From: Clostridium sp. UBA3947 | Lineage (GTDB): Bacteria > Bacillota > Clostridia > Clostridiales > Clostridiaceae | NCBI GenBank assembly: GCA_002385545.1 | Contig: DGDR01000125.1 | Coordinates: forward strand, 1 to 9,610 | Reading direction: 5' to 3' | Length of the DNA: 9,610 nt | In this document: in pieces, positions 1 through 6,121 of the stretch | How positions within the stretch are numbered: position 1 is the stretch's first letter | Layout: each line of letters opens with the position of its first letter | The notes under the pieces: generated by a model | Told to the model about the DNA's origin: nothing | Database searches by the model: none | The model's input: only the letters and a program-made list of their open reading frames with translations | Program-made: the position numbers and the translations under genes

Positions 1-24
1 CGCTCCCATCTGCGCCACACCCCG
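1..24 (-). tRNA. 5' end of a tRNA, probably tRNA-Pro (cut by window edge)
   Basis: Read on the minus strand, these 24 bases give CGGGGTG, then TG, then a GCGC D-stem half, a D-loop containing GGG, and the start of the returning GCG stem. This is the 5' acceptor strand plus D-arm of a tRNA. A tRNA starting with C1 and the acceptor strand CGGGGTG is typical of bacterial tRNA-Pro, so proline is the best guess. The anticodon lies outside the window, so the identity is inferred. A good promoter directly upstream supports a real gene, possibly the first of a tRNA cluster. Confidence 0.8.
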
Positions 25-66
25 CTGTCTACCGGTTTGCGTTTGTTTCGCTTCCCCCCGGCGACA
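25..66 (-). other. GC-rich structured 5' leader of the tRNA transcript
   Basis: About 40 bases separate the predicted transcription start (near 66) from the tRNA 5' end. They are far richer in G and C than the surrounding sequence. They can fold: a 5-bp outer stem (58-62 with 31-35, GCCGG/CCGGU on the minus strand, one G-U pair) encloses a 3-bp stem (49-51 with 39-41) with the loop AAACAAA. RNase P would remove this leader. The fold is read by eye and no energy was calculated. Confidence 0.45.
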
Positions 67-72
67 TAGATT

Positions 73-101
73 ATTCTACACGATATATTTGTGTTCGTCA
101 A
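73..101 (-). promoter_or_regulatory. Strong sigma-A promoter for the tRNA
   Basis: On the minus strand, TTGACG (96-101) is followed after exactly 17 bases by TAGAAT (73-78). Each hexamer has five of six consensus bases. The predicted start is near 66, about 42 bases before the tRNA. Immediately upstream lies a long A-rich tract (about 103-122 read on the minus strand), resembling the UP elements of stable-RNA promoters. Confidence 0.8.
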
Positions 102-125
102 CACCTTTTTTTATTTTTTTTTCGT

Positions 126-145
126 AATTTTAAACTTTTAAAATT
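126..145. repeat. AT-only palindrome after yfcE
   Basis: AATTTTAAA (126-134) and TTTAAAATT (137-145) form a perfect 9-base inverted repeat around two bases. It lies just past the stop of the phosphoesterase gene. The stem contains no G-C pair, and on the minus strand an A tract rather than a U tract follows, so it is not a convincing intrinsic terminator. It may simply extend the A/T-rich promoter upstream region. Confidence 0.35.
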
Positions 146-153
146 CATTATTT

Positions 154-624
154 TCACACAATCACTAGCCACGGGTTGATGTTGCCCCCTTTTATCTCAA
201 TCATTGCAATAGTTTCACTGCGATCCCGCCCCTGCCAAGCGCTACCGGGATTAATACACCATAAGCCCCCTTCATAGATAACGCTAGATATATGTGTATG
301 TCCATATAAGGCTATATGAGCCCCTTCATGCTCTGCTTTTTGCTTTAGCAAGCCTATACTTTGCTTTACTCCATAATTATGTCCATGGGTAATAAAAAAC
401 CTTTTACCTCCAAGCTCCTCTACAATTTCTGAAGGCACTGAAGGAGCAAAATCACAATTTCCTTTTACATAAATAGTCCTACCCTTAAACTTAGAAGCCA
501 TTTCAACAGCATCACTTACGTTATCACCTAAATGTATCAATACATCTGCCTGCTCAATCTTTTTTAGAACCTCCCTAATCGTATAGGAATCCCTATGTGT
601 ATCACTAACCACCGCTATAAGCAT
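154..624 (-). CDS. YfcE/MJ0936-family metallophosphoesterase
   Basis: This 156-residue protein is a small calcineurin-like phosphodiesterase of the YfcE/MJ0936 type. Members hydrolyse phosphodiesters in vitro with a two-metal centre, and their natural substrate is usually unknown. All five metal-binding blocks are visible: SDTH (7-10), LGDN (32-35), GNCD (55-58), THGH (79-82) and GHTH (108-111), followed by NPGS (125-128). The length is normal for the family and no signal peptide is seen, so it should be cytosolic. The start ATG is preceded by AAGGGGG about 8 bases upstream, a site that abuts the stop of the upstream rdgB gene (14-base gap). It is therefore probably the last gene of the rph-rdgB operon. 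The family call is firm; the physiological role is open. Confidence 0.93.
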   Translation of the reverse strand: MLIAVVSDTHRDSYTIREVLKKIEQADVLIHLGDNVSDAVEMASKFKGRTIYVKGNCDFAPSVPSEIVEELGGKRFFITHGHNYGVKQSIGLLKQKAEHEGAHIALYGHTHISSVIYEGGLWCINPGSAWQGRDRSETIAMIEIKGGNINPWLVIV

Positions 625-638
625 TCCATCTTCCCCCT

Positions 639-1253
639 TTAGCTTTTGCTTAATAAATCCTTAATACCTTTCTTAAGCTGCTCTAAAGCCCTTCCTCTAT
701 GACTTATAGAGTTTTTCTCCTCAGGGGTCAATTCTGCGAAGGTTTTATTAAATTCTTTTGTATAAAATAGCGGATCATAACCGAATCCATCATATCCATA
801 TTCCTTATCGGTAATATAACCTTCTACTTCTCCTACAACCTTAAGGGCTTTGTTCTGGCCGTATACCAATACTATGGCACAAACAAATCTCGCTGTCCTT
901 TTTTCAAATTCTACACCTTCTAGCATAGAAAGGAGCTTTTCATTATTCTTCTTTGAATTACCATGCTCACCAGCAAATCTTGCAGAATACACTCCTGGCG
1001 CCCCATTAAGGGCATCTACCTCTAAACCAGAATCATCAGACATTACTAAATAGTCCTCTTTATTATGTAAAATATCATAAATAGCCTTAGCCTTAATGTA
1101 GGCATTCTCCATAAAGGTGCTTCCAGTTTCCTCAACATCAATATCTATTCCTGCTTCTTTTAAGCTTAGAATTTCTACTGGTACATCCTTTAGTATTTCC
1201 TTAATTTCTTTTATTTTATGTTGATTATTACTAGCTACCAAAAGCTTCTTCAT
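639..1253 (-). CDS. rdgB: dITP/XTP pyrophosphatase, RdgB/HAM1 family
   Basis: This is a 204-residue non-canonical purine NTP pyrophosphatase. The family hydrolyses dITP, ITP and XTP to monophosphate plus pyrophosphate, keeping deaminated purines out of DNA and RNA. Visible hallmarks are the N-terminal ASNNQHK (7-13), SDDSGLEVDAL (72-82) with the metal-binding and catalytic acidic residues, GAPGVYSARF (84-93), the substrate-binding FGYDPLF (157-163) and SHRGRAL (184-190). I start at the ATG at 1253 rather than the in-frame ATG at 1277: GAGGGG (1260-1265) sits six bases before 1253, and the shorter protein begins MKKLLVASNN as the family normally does. The upstream rph stop is only two bases away, so translational coupling is likely. 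Confidence 0.96.
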   Translation of the reverse strand: MKKLLVASNNQHKIKEIKEILKDVPVEILSLKEAGIDIDVEETGSTFMENAYIKAKAIYDILHNKEDYLVMSDDSGLEVDALNGAPGVYSARFAGEHGNSKKNNEKLLSMLEGVEFEKRTARFVCAIVLVYGQNKALKVVGEVEGYITDKEYGYDGFGYDPLFYTKEFNKTFAELTPEEKNSISHRGRALEQLKKGIKDLLSKS

Positions 1254-1255
1254 AC

Positions 1256-1999
1256 TTATCCCCTCGTTCCTATCCATAATGAATCCATTTTTAAGGCATT
1301 TTTTTGAGCTTGAATTATATGTTTTGACCCCTTTTCCGCTAAATCCAGCAATTCATCTAAATCTTTTCTAGAAAAGGGTCTCTCTTCACCAGTACCTTGA
1401 ACTTCAATAAATTCTCCCTCATCTGTAATAACTACATTCATATCAACCACAGCCTTAGAATCCTCTTCATAGCATAGATCCAAAAGCTTGCTTTGGCCTA
1501 CTATACCAACACTTACCGCTGTTACAAAATTTCGTATTGGATATGTGTCAAAAGGAGTTACTCGATGTATTTTGTTTACTGCATCCACTAAGGCTACAAA
1601 GGCCCCATTAATAGAAGTGGTTCTAGTACCTCCATCTGCTTGAATTACATCACAATCAATCCAAATGGTCCTTTCTCCTAAAGCCTTTAAATCCACAACA
1701 GATCTTAAGGCCCTCCCAATGAGCCTTTGAATTTCCATAGTTCTACCGTCTACTTTAAGCTTAGATATATCTCTAGGCTTTCTAACCTGCGTAGCCCTTG
1801 GCAACATATTATATTCACTAGTTATCCAGCCTTCACCGCTACCCTTTAAAAAGGGTGGCACCTTATCTTCTATGGACGCAGTACAAAGAACCTTTGTATC
1901 TCCAAATTCTATAAGCACAGAACCTTCTGCGTACTTAGTATAATTTCTAGTTATGTTAATTTGTCTAAGAGCATCATTTCTTCTTCCATCTACTCGCAA
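1256..1999 (-). CDS. rph: Ribonuclease PH
   Basis: This 247-residue protein is RNase PH, a phosphorolytic 3'-to-5' exoribonuclease that trims extra nucleotides after the CCA end of tRNA precursors and works as a hexameric ring. The sequence starts with the typical MRVDGR and contains Arg86, the hallmark CDVIQADGGTRT (116-127) with the phosphate-binding GTR (124-126), and the LDLCYEEDS...VDMNVV block (173-190) with Asp180 and Asp186. The length is normal for bacterial forms without a fused domain. The start is TTG, supported by GGGAGG (2007-2012) seven bases upstream and by the family N-terminus. Only two bases separate it from the stop of the AIR synthase-like gene, and two bases from rdgB downstream. 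A tRNA lies further downstream in the same orientation. Confidence 0.97.
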   Translation of the reverse strand: MRVDGRRNDALRQINITRNYTKYAEGSVLIEFGDTKVLCTASIEDKVPPFLKGSGEGWITSEYNMLPRATQVRKPRDISKLKVDGRTMEIQRLIGRALRSVVDLKALGERTIWIDCDVIQADGGTRTTSINGAFVALVDAVNKIHRVTPFDTYPIRNFVTAVSVGIVGQSKLLDLCYEEDSKAVVDMNVVITDEGEFIEVQGTGEERPFSRKDLDELLDLAEKGSKHIIQAQKNALKMDSLWIGTRG

Positions 2000-2001
2000 A
2001 T

Positions 2002-2994
2002 TTATTCCTCCCTTAACTTGCCGCTAAATAGTTCATCCCTATCTGGTGGCATTACTTCTATATCGCAATCATCCTTAACCAAGGTACCCTTATCCTCAGT
2101 TATTTTACCTATTATAGCAGCATTTATGCCATTACGCTCTAGCTCCTTTATCAGTGCTTCACCCTTGTCAGTGGTAATCAACATACTTCCTGAGGAAATT
2201 AGTCTTAAAGGATCTATATTGAAATGTGCACATATTTTTTTAGTTATCTTCTTTATAGGCACCTTATTCTCAAATATTTTAAAGCCTACCCTGGAAGCAG
2301 TAGCAACTTCCCAAAGGGCTCCCAAAAGTCCTCCCTCTGTAATGTCGTGCATAGAGTTCACACCAAATTCTCCTGCAATAAGGCCTTCCTTTTTAACACT
2401 TAAGTAATTAATTAGACTCTTAGCCTCTTCTATTTCATCCTTTGATAAAAAATTTCTTAGCTTTTCCTCATAATCATTAGCAATAATAGCAGTACCTTCT
2501 AAGGCCATATATTTTGTAACTATAATATCATCCCCTACCTTAGCACCGCTGCTTGCCACTACCTTTCCTGCTTTTCCTTTTCCTATAACTGTGCAGGAAA
2601 CTACCATTCTGTTCACTGCAGAGGTTACTTCTGTGTGTCCTCCTAGCACTTCCATATTAAGCTTCTCAGCTTCCAGTCCTATTTCCTTCATAACTTCCTT
2701 TATCTCATGTAACTTAGTACCTTCTGGCGCCAAGATAGTTACCATTATACCTATAGGCTCTACACCACTAGATGCTATGTCGTTACAATTAATATTAACA
2801 GCTAGTTTACCTATATTTTTCCCAGCTCCAGTAATAGGATCTGTTGAAATTACGCAATGGTAATCACCAAAGTTAATAACAGTGCAATCTTCCCCAATAC
2901 CACTATGAAGTATAACTTCTTCTCTACTTTTACCTCTATTCCCCTCTATAATTTCCTCTAAAGCATCCCAGCTTAACTTTCCCTCTTTCAACAT
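2002..2994 (-). CDS. PurM/HypE-superfamily (AIR synthase-related) protein
   Basis: This 330-residue protein belongs to the PurM-like ATP-binding superfamily (PurM, PurL, ThiL, SelD, HypE). The N-terminal half has GEDC (34-37), STDP (50-53), and the ATP-site segment GKLAVNINCNDIASSG (62-77). GGHTEV follows at 118-123. The C-terminal half has MHDITEGG (215-222) and DPLRLISSGS (261-270). This layout is closest to HypE-like and other AIR synthase-related proteins. However, the C-terminus (PPDRDELFSGKLREE) lacks the terminal cysteine that carries the carbamoyl group in HypE, and no hyp or hydrogenase genes are near, so HypE function is doubtful. I choose ATG 2994 over the in-frame GTG at 3015 because AGGAAGG (3000-3006) lies five bases before it. 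It is the first gene of the rph-rdgB operon. The exact reaction is unknown. Confidence 0.9.
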   Translation of the reverse strand: MLKEGKLSWDALEEIIEGNRGKSREEVILHSGIGEDCTVINFGDYHCVISTDPITGAGKNIGKLAVNINCNDIASSGVEPIGIMVTILAPEGTKLHEIKEVMKEIGLEAEKLNMEVLGGHTEVTSAVNRMVVSCTVIGKGKAGKVVASSGAKVGDDIIVTKYMALEGTAIIANDYEEKLRNFLSKDEIEEAKSLINYLSVKKEGLIAGEFGVNSMHDITEGGLLGALWEVATASRVGFKIFENKVPIKKITKKICAHFNIDPLRLISSGSMLITTDKGEALIKELERNGINAAIIGKITEDKGTLVKDDCDIEVMPPDRDELFSGKLREE

Positions 2995-3073
2995 TAACAC
3001 CTTCCTGCGAAACACATCTCATCTCTGTAAAAATCCAATTTAATAGAACTATTTTTAAATTTACCTCATATTA

Positions 3074-3102
3074 ATTATATAAGGAGTAATTTATGAGGTG
3101 AA
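3074..3102 (-). promoter_or_regulatory. Candidate promoter of the rph operon
   Basis: On the minus strand, TTCACC (3097-3102) and a perfect TATAAT (3074-3079) are separated by 17 bases. Transcription would start near 3067, giving a 5' untranslated region of about 70 bases before the AIR synthase-like gene. The -35 box matches consensus at only four of six positions, and it overlaps the ribosome binding site of the divergent plus-strand gene. Confidence 0.5.
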
Positions 3103-3109
3103 TATTTTG
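3081..3109 (+). promoter_or_regulatory. Tandem ribosome binding sites with a two-codon mini-ORF before a TTG start
   Basis: AAGGAG (3081-3086) is followed six bases later by ATG AGG TGA (3093-3101), a Met-Arg mini-ORF. The mini-ORF itself contains GAGGTG (3095-3100), which sits six bases before TTG (3107-3109). This second site favours TTG 3107 as the start of the long gene. The GTG at 3098 is in the same frame but overlaps that site and is 11 bases from the first one. Confidence 0.55.
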
Positions 3110-4468
3110 AAATATATAGGTCCTTTTCTTCGATTGAACTCTCTAACGGTAGATAATATTGAGAAGCAATTGCTGTTTTTCTCAAGAGAGTCCTTTAAAC
3201 ATATTGTGCTACAATCTAATTGTGGCATACGCACATCCATTCAGGAACTAAAGCTAAAAAAAATTCCTAACTTTGATATTAACATATTTAAGAGAAATTC
3301 TCCACTTTTATGTATATACAAAAAGGCAAATCCTAAACTAGAAAAGAATGGCTGGGACGAAGAAAGCTTTAAAAAGGAGATTTTAGCTGGCAGCAACGCA
3401 TATATGAATTTAATGTTAACAGATTGTGCTCACTACTATAAAACCTTCGAAAATATAGACGTAAATCTCTTCGCTCTCAGTAAACTATACTCTCAGCTTT
3501 CCATAAAGCAGTTGGACTTTTTCTCCTCAAATCTTAGAAGCAGTGAAGGAGTCTTTATAGATAAAAAGGACTGCTCCAACGACCTTACTGGAGAACTAAA
3601 ACTTGAAGACAAAAGCAGTAAATTTAAGTTTTCAGAACAAGCTCTTTTCATGGCTGCCTACTATAAAGCCTCTTTACTAGCTGATAGCGATGACGCAGTA
3701 GCCTACAGAGACTTTTCCTTAGACATACTTAATATGTTTATTGATTACAAGGATGAAATCTACAATTTATCCTTTGACGAGTTAAGCAATCTGTGTTTTG
3801 CCTTTAATATTTTTTATGAAGCTAGCAAAAATGAAGATGCCATGCATATACTATTTGATTTATTCGACCTACTGGAGGAAAAATACAACCACTGGGATAG
3901 CGAGAAAATTAATGATAAGTTGCAGTCCTTATGTCTACTTAACATAAACTTTTTATGTGGTTATAAAAACCTATCCTTACTTAAATATAAGGATCTTGCT
4001 AATGAAATCTATCAAACTCTTAATTCCTTTTATGATAGTGAATTAGGCATATTTATCAAAAAATCAGAGAAAAAAACCATAGATTTTTCAGCTGAAGAGA
4101 TAGTGCTATATACTCTATGTCAAGTATTAATGACCAAGTTAAATCCAGAAGAATCTCAAAAAATTCTAACAGAAGTATATAAGCGTCAATTAATCAACTC
4201 TGGTTTAGTACTAAGTTGGCCTGATTCTCCAAGTCTAGACAGTGCTGAAAGATATAGAAACTTCTCAAATAAAGCAGAAGACTTGCTGGATGAAAGTTAT
4301 TTCCGAATGCCTTCCATATCTACACCTGAGATTAATGAGCTTGCTCCAATTTTCGTGAAAAGCATTAGCTATAATAAGAAAAAAGATACCTTTGAGGCAA
4401 GTAAAAACAGCTTCTACAGTAGCAAAAATATCCCCTTATTATACACCATTCATTATTTACTAAAATAA
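3107..4468 (+). CDS. Uncharacterised 453-residue protein
   Basis: I do not recognise a named family. The protein begins MKYIGPFLRLNSL and has no signal peptide and no convincing membrane helix, so it is probably cytosolic. Residues from roughly 80 to 345 look almost entirely alpha-helical, with repeated amphipathic blocks of 30 to 40 residues that could form a helical-repeat or alpha-toroid fold. The C-terminal part is rich in polar residues and contains AERYRNFSNKAEDLLDESYF. The TTG start is chosen because GAGGTG lies six bases upstream; an in-frame GTG nine bases earlier is the alternative. It is the only plus-strand gene here. It is divergent from the rph operon, convergent with the lipoprotein gene, and ends at a strong terminator. 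Long intact coding with the same base composition as its neighbours argues for a real resident gene. Confidence 0.85.
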   Translation: MKYIGPFLRLNSLTVDNIEKQLLFFSRESFKHIVLQSNCGIRTSIQELKLKKIPNFDINIFKRNSPLLCIYKKANPKLEKNGWDEESFKKEILAGSNAYMNLMLTDCAHYYKTFENIDVNLFALSKLYSQLSIKQLDFFSSNLRSSEGVFIDKKDCSNDLTGELKLEDKSSKFKFSEQALFMAAYYKASLLADSDDAVAYRDFSLDILNMFIDYKDEIYNLSFDELSNLCFAFNIFYEASKNEDAMHILFDLFDLLEEKYNHWDSEKINDKLQSLCLLNINFLCGYKNLSLLKYKDLANEIYQTLNSFYDSELGIFIKKSEKKTIDFSAEEIVLYTLCQVLMTKLNPEESQKILTEVYKRQLINSGLVLSWPDSPSLDSAERYRNFSNKAEDLLDESYFRMPSISTPEINELAPIFVKSISYNKKKDTFEASKNSFYSSKNIPLLYTIHYLLK

Positions 4469-4475
4469 TTTACAG

Positions 4476-4525
4476 AAAAAGCTGCTGCTCAACTGACAAA
4501 ACTTTTAGTTGTGCAGCAGCCTTTT
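4476..4525. terminator. Bidirectional intrinsic terminator between convergent genes
   Basis: Arms 4481-4494 and 4507-4520 pair over 14 positions with one T-T mismatch, around a 12-base loop. Five A residues precede the stem and CTTTT follows it. On the minus strand the stem is followed by TTTTT, a good U tract for transcripts from the lipoprotein gene. On the plus strand the U tract is shorter, but the stem begins only 12 bases after the stop of the 453-residue gene. It probably serves both. Confidence 0.85.
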
Positions 4526-4641
4526 GCTGTTCTATTAGCTTTTAGCTATAACCAATAGTATCTAACAACTAGCATCTAACAGGAAAGATATTTATTATTT
4601 GACTATGTAGCTTTGGTTCAAAAATGGCTGATAAATAAATT

Positions 4642-6039
4642 CTATTTCTGCTTTACCTTGTTTAAAATTATGTTACCTTCAGCATCAATTTTTATTCCTT
4701 CTATATATTTGTTTTTTATGATTACATCGGAACAATTAAAAAGTGGTACAATGGTATGGTTCTCTAAAAAATATTTATAGTTGTCTATAAACTCCTTTCT
4801 ATATCTTCTCAGTATTATATCATAATCTATGGCTTCTATTTCCTCTTGGAATTGCTCCTCAATAATATATTTTGTTTTCAGCTTAATGTTTTCACTGTCT
4901 TCTAGCTGTTTCGCTAATTCCTTTACAATCCTTTTATTAACACCATCACTATCAGTTACCAATAGTAAAGATATAGTCTCCTCTTTTTCACTAACAGCTT
5001 CACCACCACTATTTATAATCTTGTCATCTAGACCTACTGGCTTAAAAAGTCCATATTTTTTTGGCTTAAATACCGCTAGTGCCCCTTCTACTAGCCTATC
5101 CACATCCACATGCTCCATGATTTCCTTTTTTAGATTTCTAGTAGAACCTATAGTGCCAGAACCTTCGTTAAAGCAAAGAGCAATCACATCATCACTGTTC
5201 ACAATAATAGTATTATCGCTTGAAATAAACCGACCTACTTCGCTTACTGGCGGATTGTATATAATGTCTACCTGTCCTGCCTCATAGGCTGCCAAGGCCC
5301 TCTCCTTACTTATTTCTGAAAGCAAAAGAAACCTTTCATCGGTTATATTTTTATTATTCCAGTATCTAGGATTTTTACTTAAGATAAGCCCTTTTTCATT
5401 TATTTCGCTAATAATAAAGGGACCGCTGTATTCAATAGTTGAATAGTTATCTTTCCAATTTTTTAGTTTTTCCTTACCCTTTCTTAATACATACCTAGAT
5501 TTACTTAAAACTTCTAAAAATTCTGGATAGCTGCTATTTAGACGAATAACAAGAGTTTTTGAATCTGTAGCCCTAACTGCCACCTCGTCAAAGTCTATCC
5601 TTCCATTGTAATAATCCTCTGCTCCAAAGATAGGATAAAGCTCTCGAGCCATAGGATTCTTGGCATCACTTGATAATATATACCTAAAAAAATCCTCCAC
5701 ATCCTTAGCATTAATGGGGCTTCCGTCACTCCAACAGGCATCCTCCCTAATATGGAAGGTATATTGAATACCATTATCCTCAATGTCCCAACTCTCTGCT
5801 AGAGCAGGAACTATCTTCTTACTTCGGTTCATATTAACCAGGCCCTCAAATAAGTACTTGTATAGTTCCTCACCTTTATAAGAGTTATATTCCATCATAT
5901 CTAAGCTACTTGGCAGTCCTCCGAAGCTACATACAATGTAATCCTGAACTTCAGCATTCATATACTTCTTTTCCTGCACGCAGGACGTCATTAAAAACAG
6001 AAATAATAAGGCTAATAATAAAAATACCCGTTTCCTCAT
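4642..6039 (-). CDS. Short orphan family-5 extracellular solute-binding lipoprotein
   Basis: This 465-residue protein resembles the peptide/nickel-binding (OppA/DppA, SBP_bac_5) family, whose members capture oligopeptides or related ligands outside the membrane for an ABC importer. It starts with a lipoprotein signal peptide: RKR, a Leu/Phe-rich core, then MTSC with Cys20 as the lipidated residue. Family landmarks are LFEGLVNMN (63-71), PALAESW (78-84) and residues 93-114, with YTFHIR, WSDG and the AKDV that normally begins a helix. LSKNPRYW and the C-terminal IVPLFN are also visible. It is shorter than usual: the stretch before IVPLFN lacks the DPxxFL...YDxLL region common in the family. No permease or ATPase gene is adjacent. 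AAGGAG lies six bases before the ATG. It could serve a distant transporter or be a non-transport sensor. Confidence 0.88.
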   Translation of the reverse strand: MRKRVFLLLALLFLFLMTSCVQEKKYMNAEVQDYIVCSFGGLPSSLDMMEYNSYKGEELYKYLFEGLVNMNRSKKIVPALAESWDIEDNGIQYTFHIREDACWSDGSPINAKDVEDFFRYILSSDAKNPMARELYPIFGAEDYYNGRIDFDEVAVRATDSKTLVIRLNSSYPEFLEVLSKSRYVLRKGKEKLKNWKDNYSTIEYSGPFIISEINEKGLILSKNPRYWNNKNITDERFLLLSEISKERALAAYEAGQVDIIYNPPVSEVGRFISSDNTIIVNSDDVIALCFNEGSGTIGSTRNLKKEIMEHVDVDRLVEGALAVFKPKKYGLFKPVGLDDKIINSGGEAVSEKEETISLLLVTDSDGVNKRIVKELAKQLEDSENIKLKTKYIIEEQFQEEIEAIDYDIILRRYRKEFIDNYKYFLENHTIVPLFNCSDVIIKNKYIEGIKIDAEGNIILNKVKQK

Positions 6040-6089
6040 ATTTTTCTCCTTTTGCTTACAATGTCTATATATGAAATTATTAGCAAATA

Positions 6090-6114
6090 AAGTCCATATT
6101 AAACATATGGACTT
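6090..6114 (-). terminator. Hairpin between the Mrr-like gene and the lipoprotein gene
   Basis: AAGTCCATAT (6090-6099) and ATATGGACTT (6105-6114) form a perfect 10-bp inverted repeat with a five-base loop. It lies eight bases past the stop of the upstream gene and about 50 bases before the lipoprotein start. On the minus strand TATTTG follows, only a weak U tract. It may be a terminator or attenuator, or an operator for the lipoprotein gene. Confidence 0.5.
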
Positions 6115-6121
6115 GCATAAT

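Noticed and set aside
103..122. T-rich run as an intrinsic terminator for yfcE
   Set aside because: The T run is on the plus strand. On the minus-strand transcript it is an A tract, which instead fits an upstream promoter element.
1253..1277. Longer RdgB starting at ATG 1277
   Set aside because: It would overlap the end of rph, has no well-spaced ribosome binding site, and adds eight residues before the normal family N-terminus.
1961..2407. Plus-strand reading frame of 148 codons
   Set aside because: It lies antisense to the 3' end of the AIR synthase-like gene and rph, both strongly supported. The product is a Ser/Leu/Ile-rich chain without motifs and there is no ribosome binding site of note.
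2002..2994. Hydrogenase maturation factor HypE
   Set aside because: The superfamily fits, but the C-terminal cysteine is missing and no hyp or hydrogenase genes are adjacent, so the gene symbol is withheld.
4829..5287. Plus-strand reading frame of 152 codons
   Set aside because: It is antisense within the lipoprotein gene. Its Ser/Leu-rich composition is the usual mirror of a Lys/Glu/Asp-rich coding strand.
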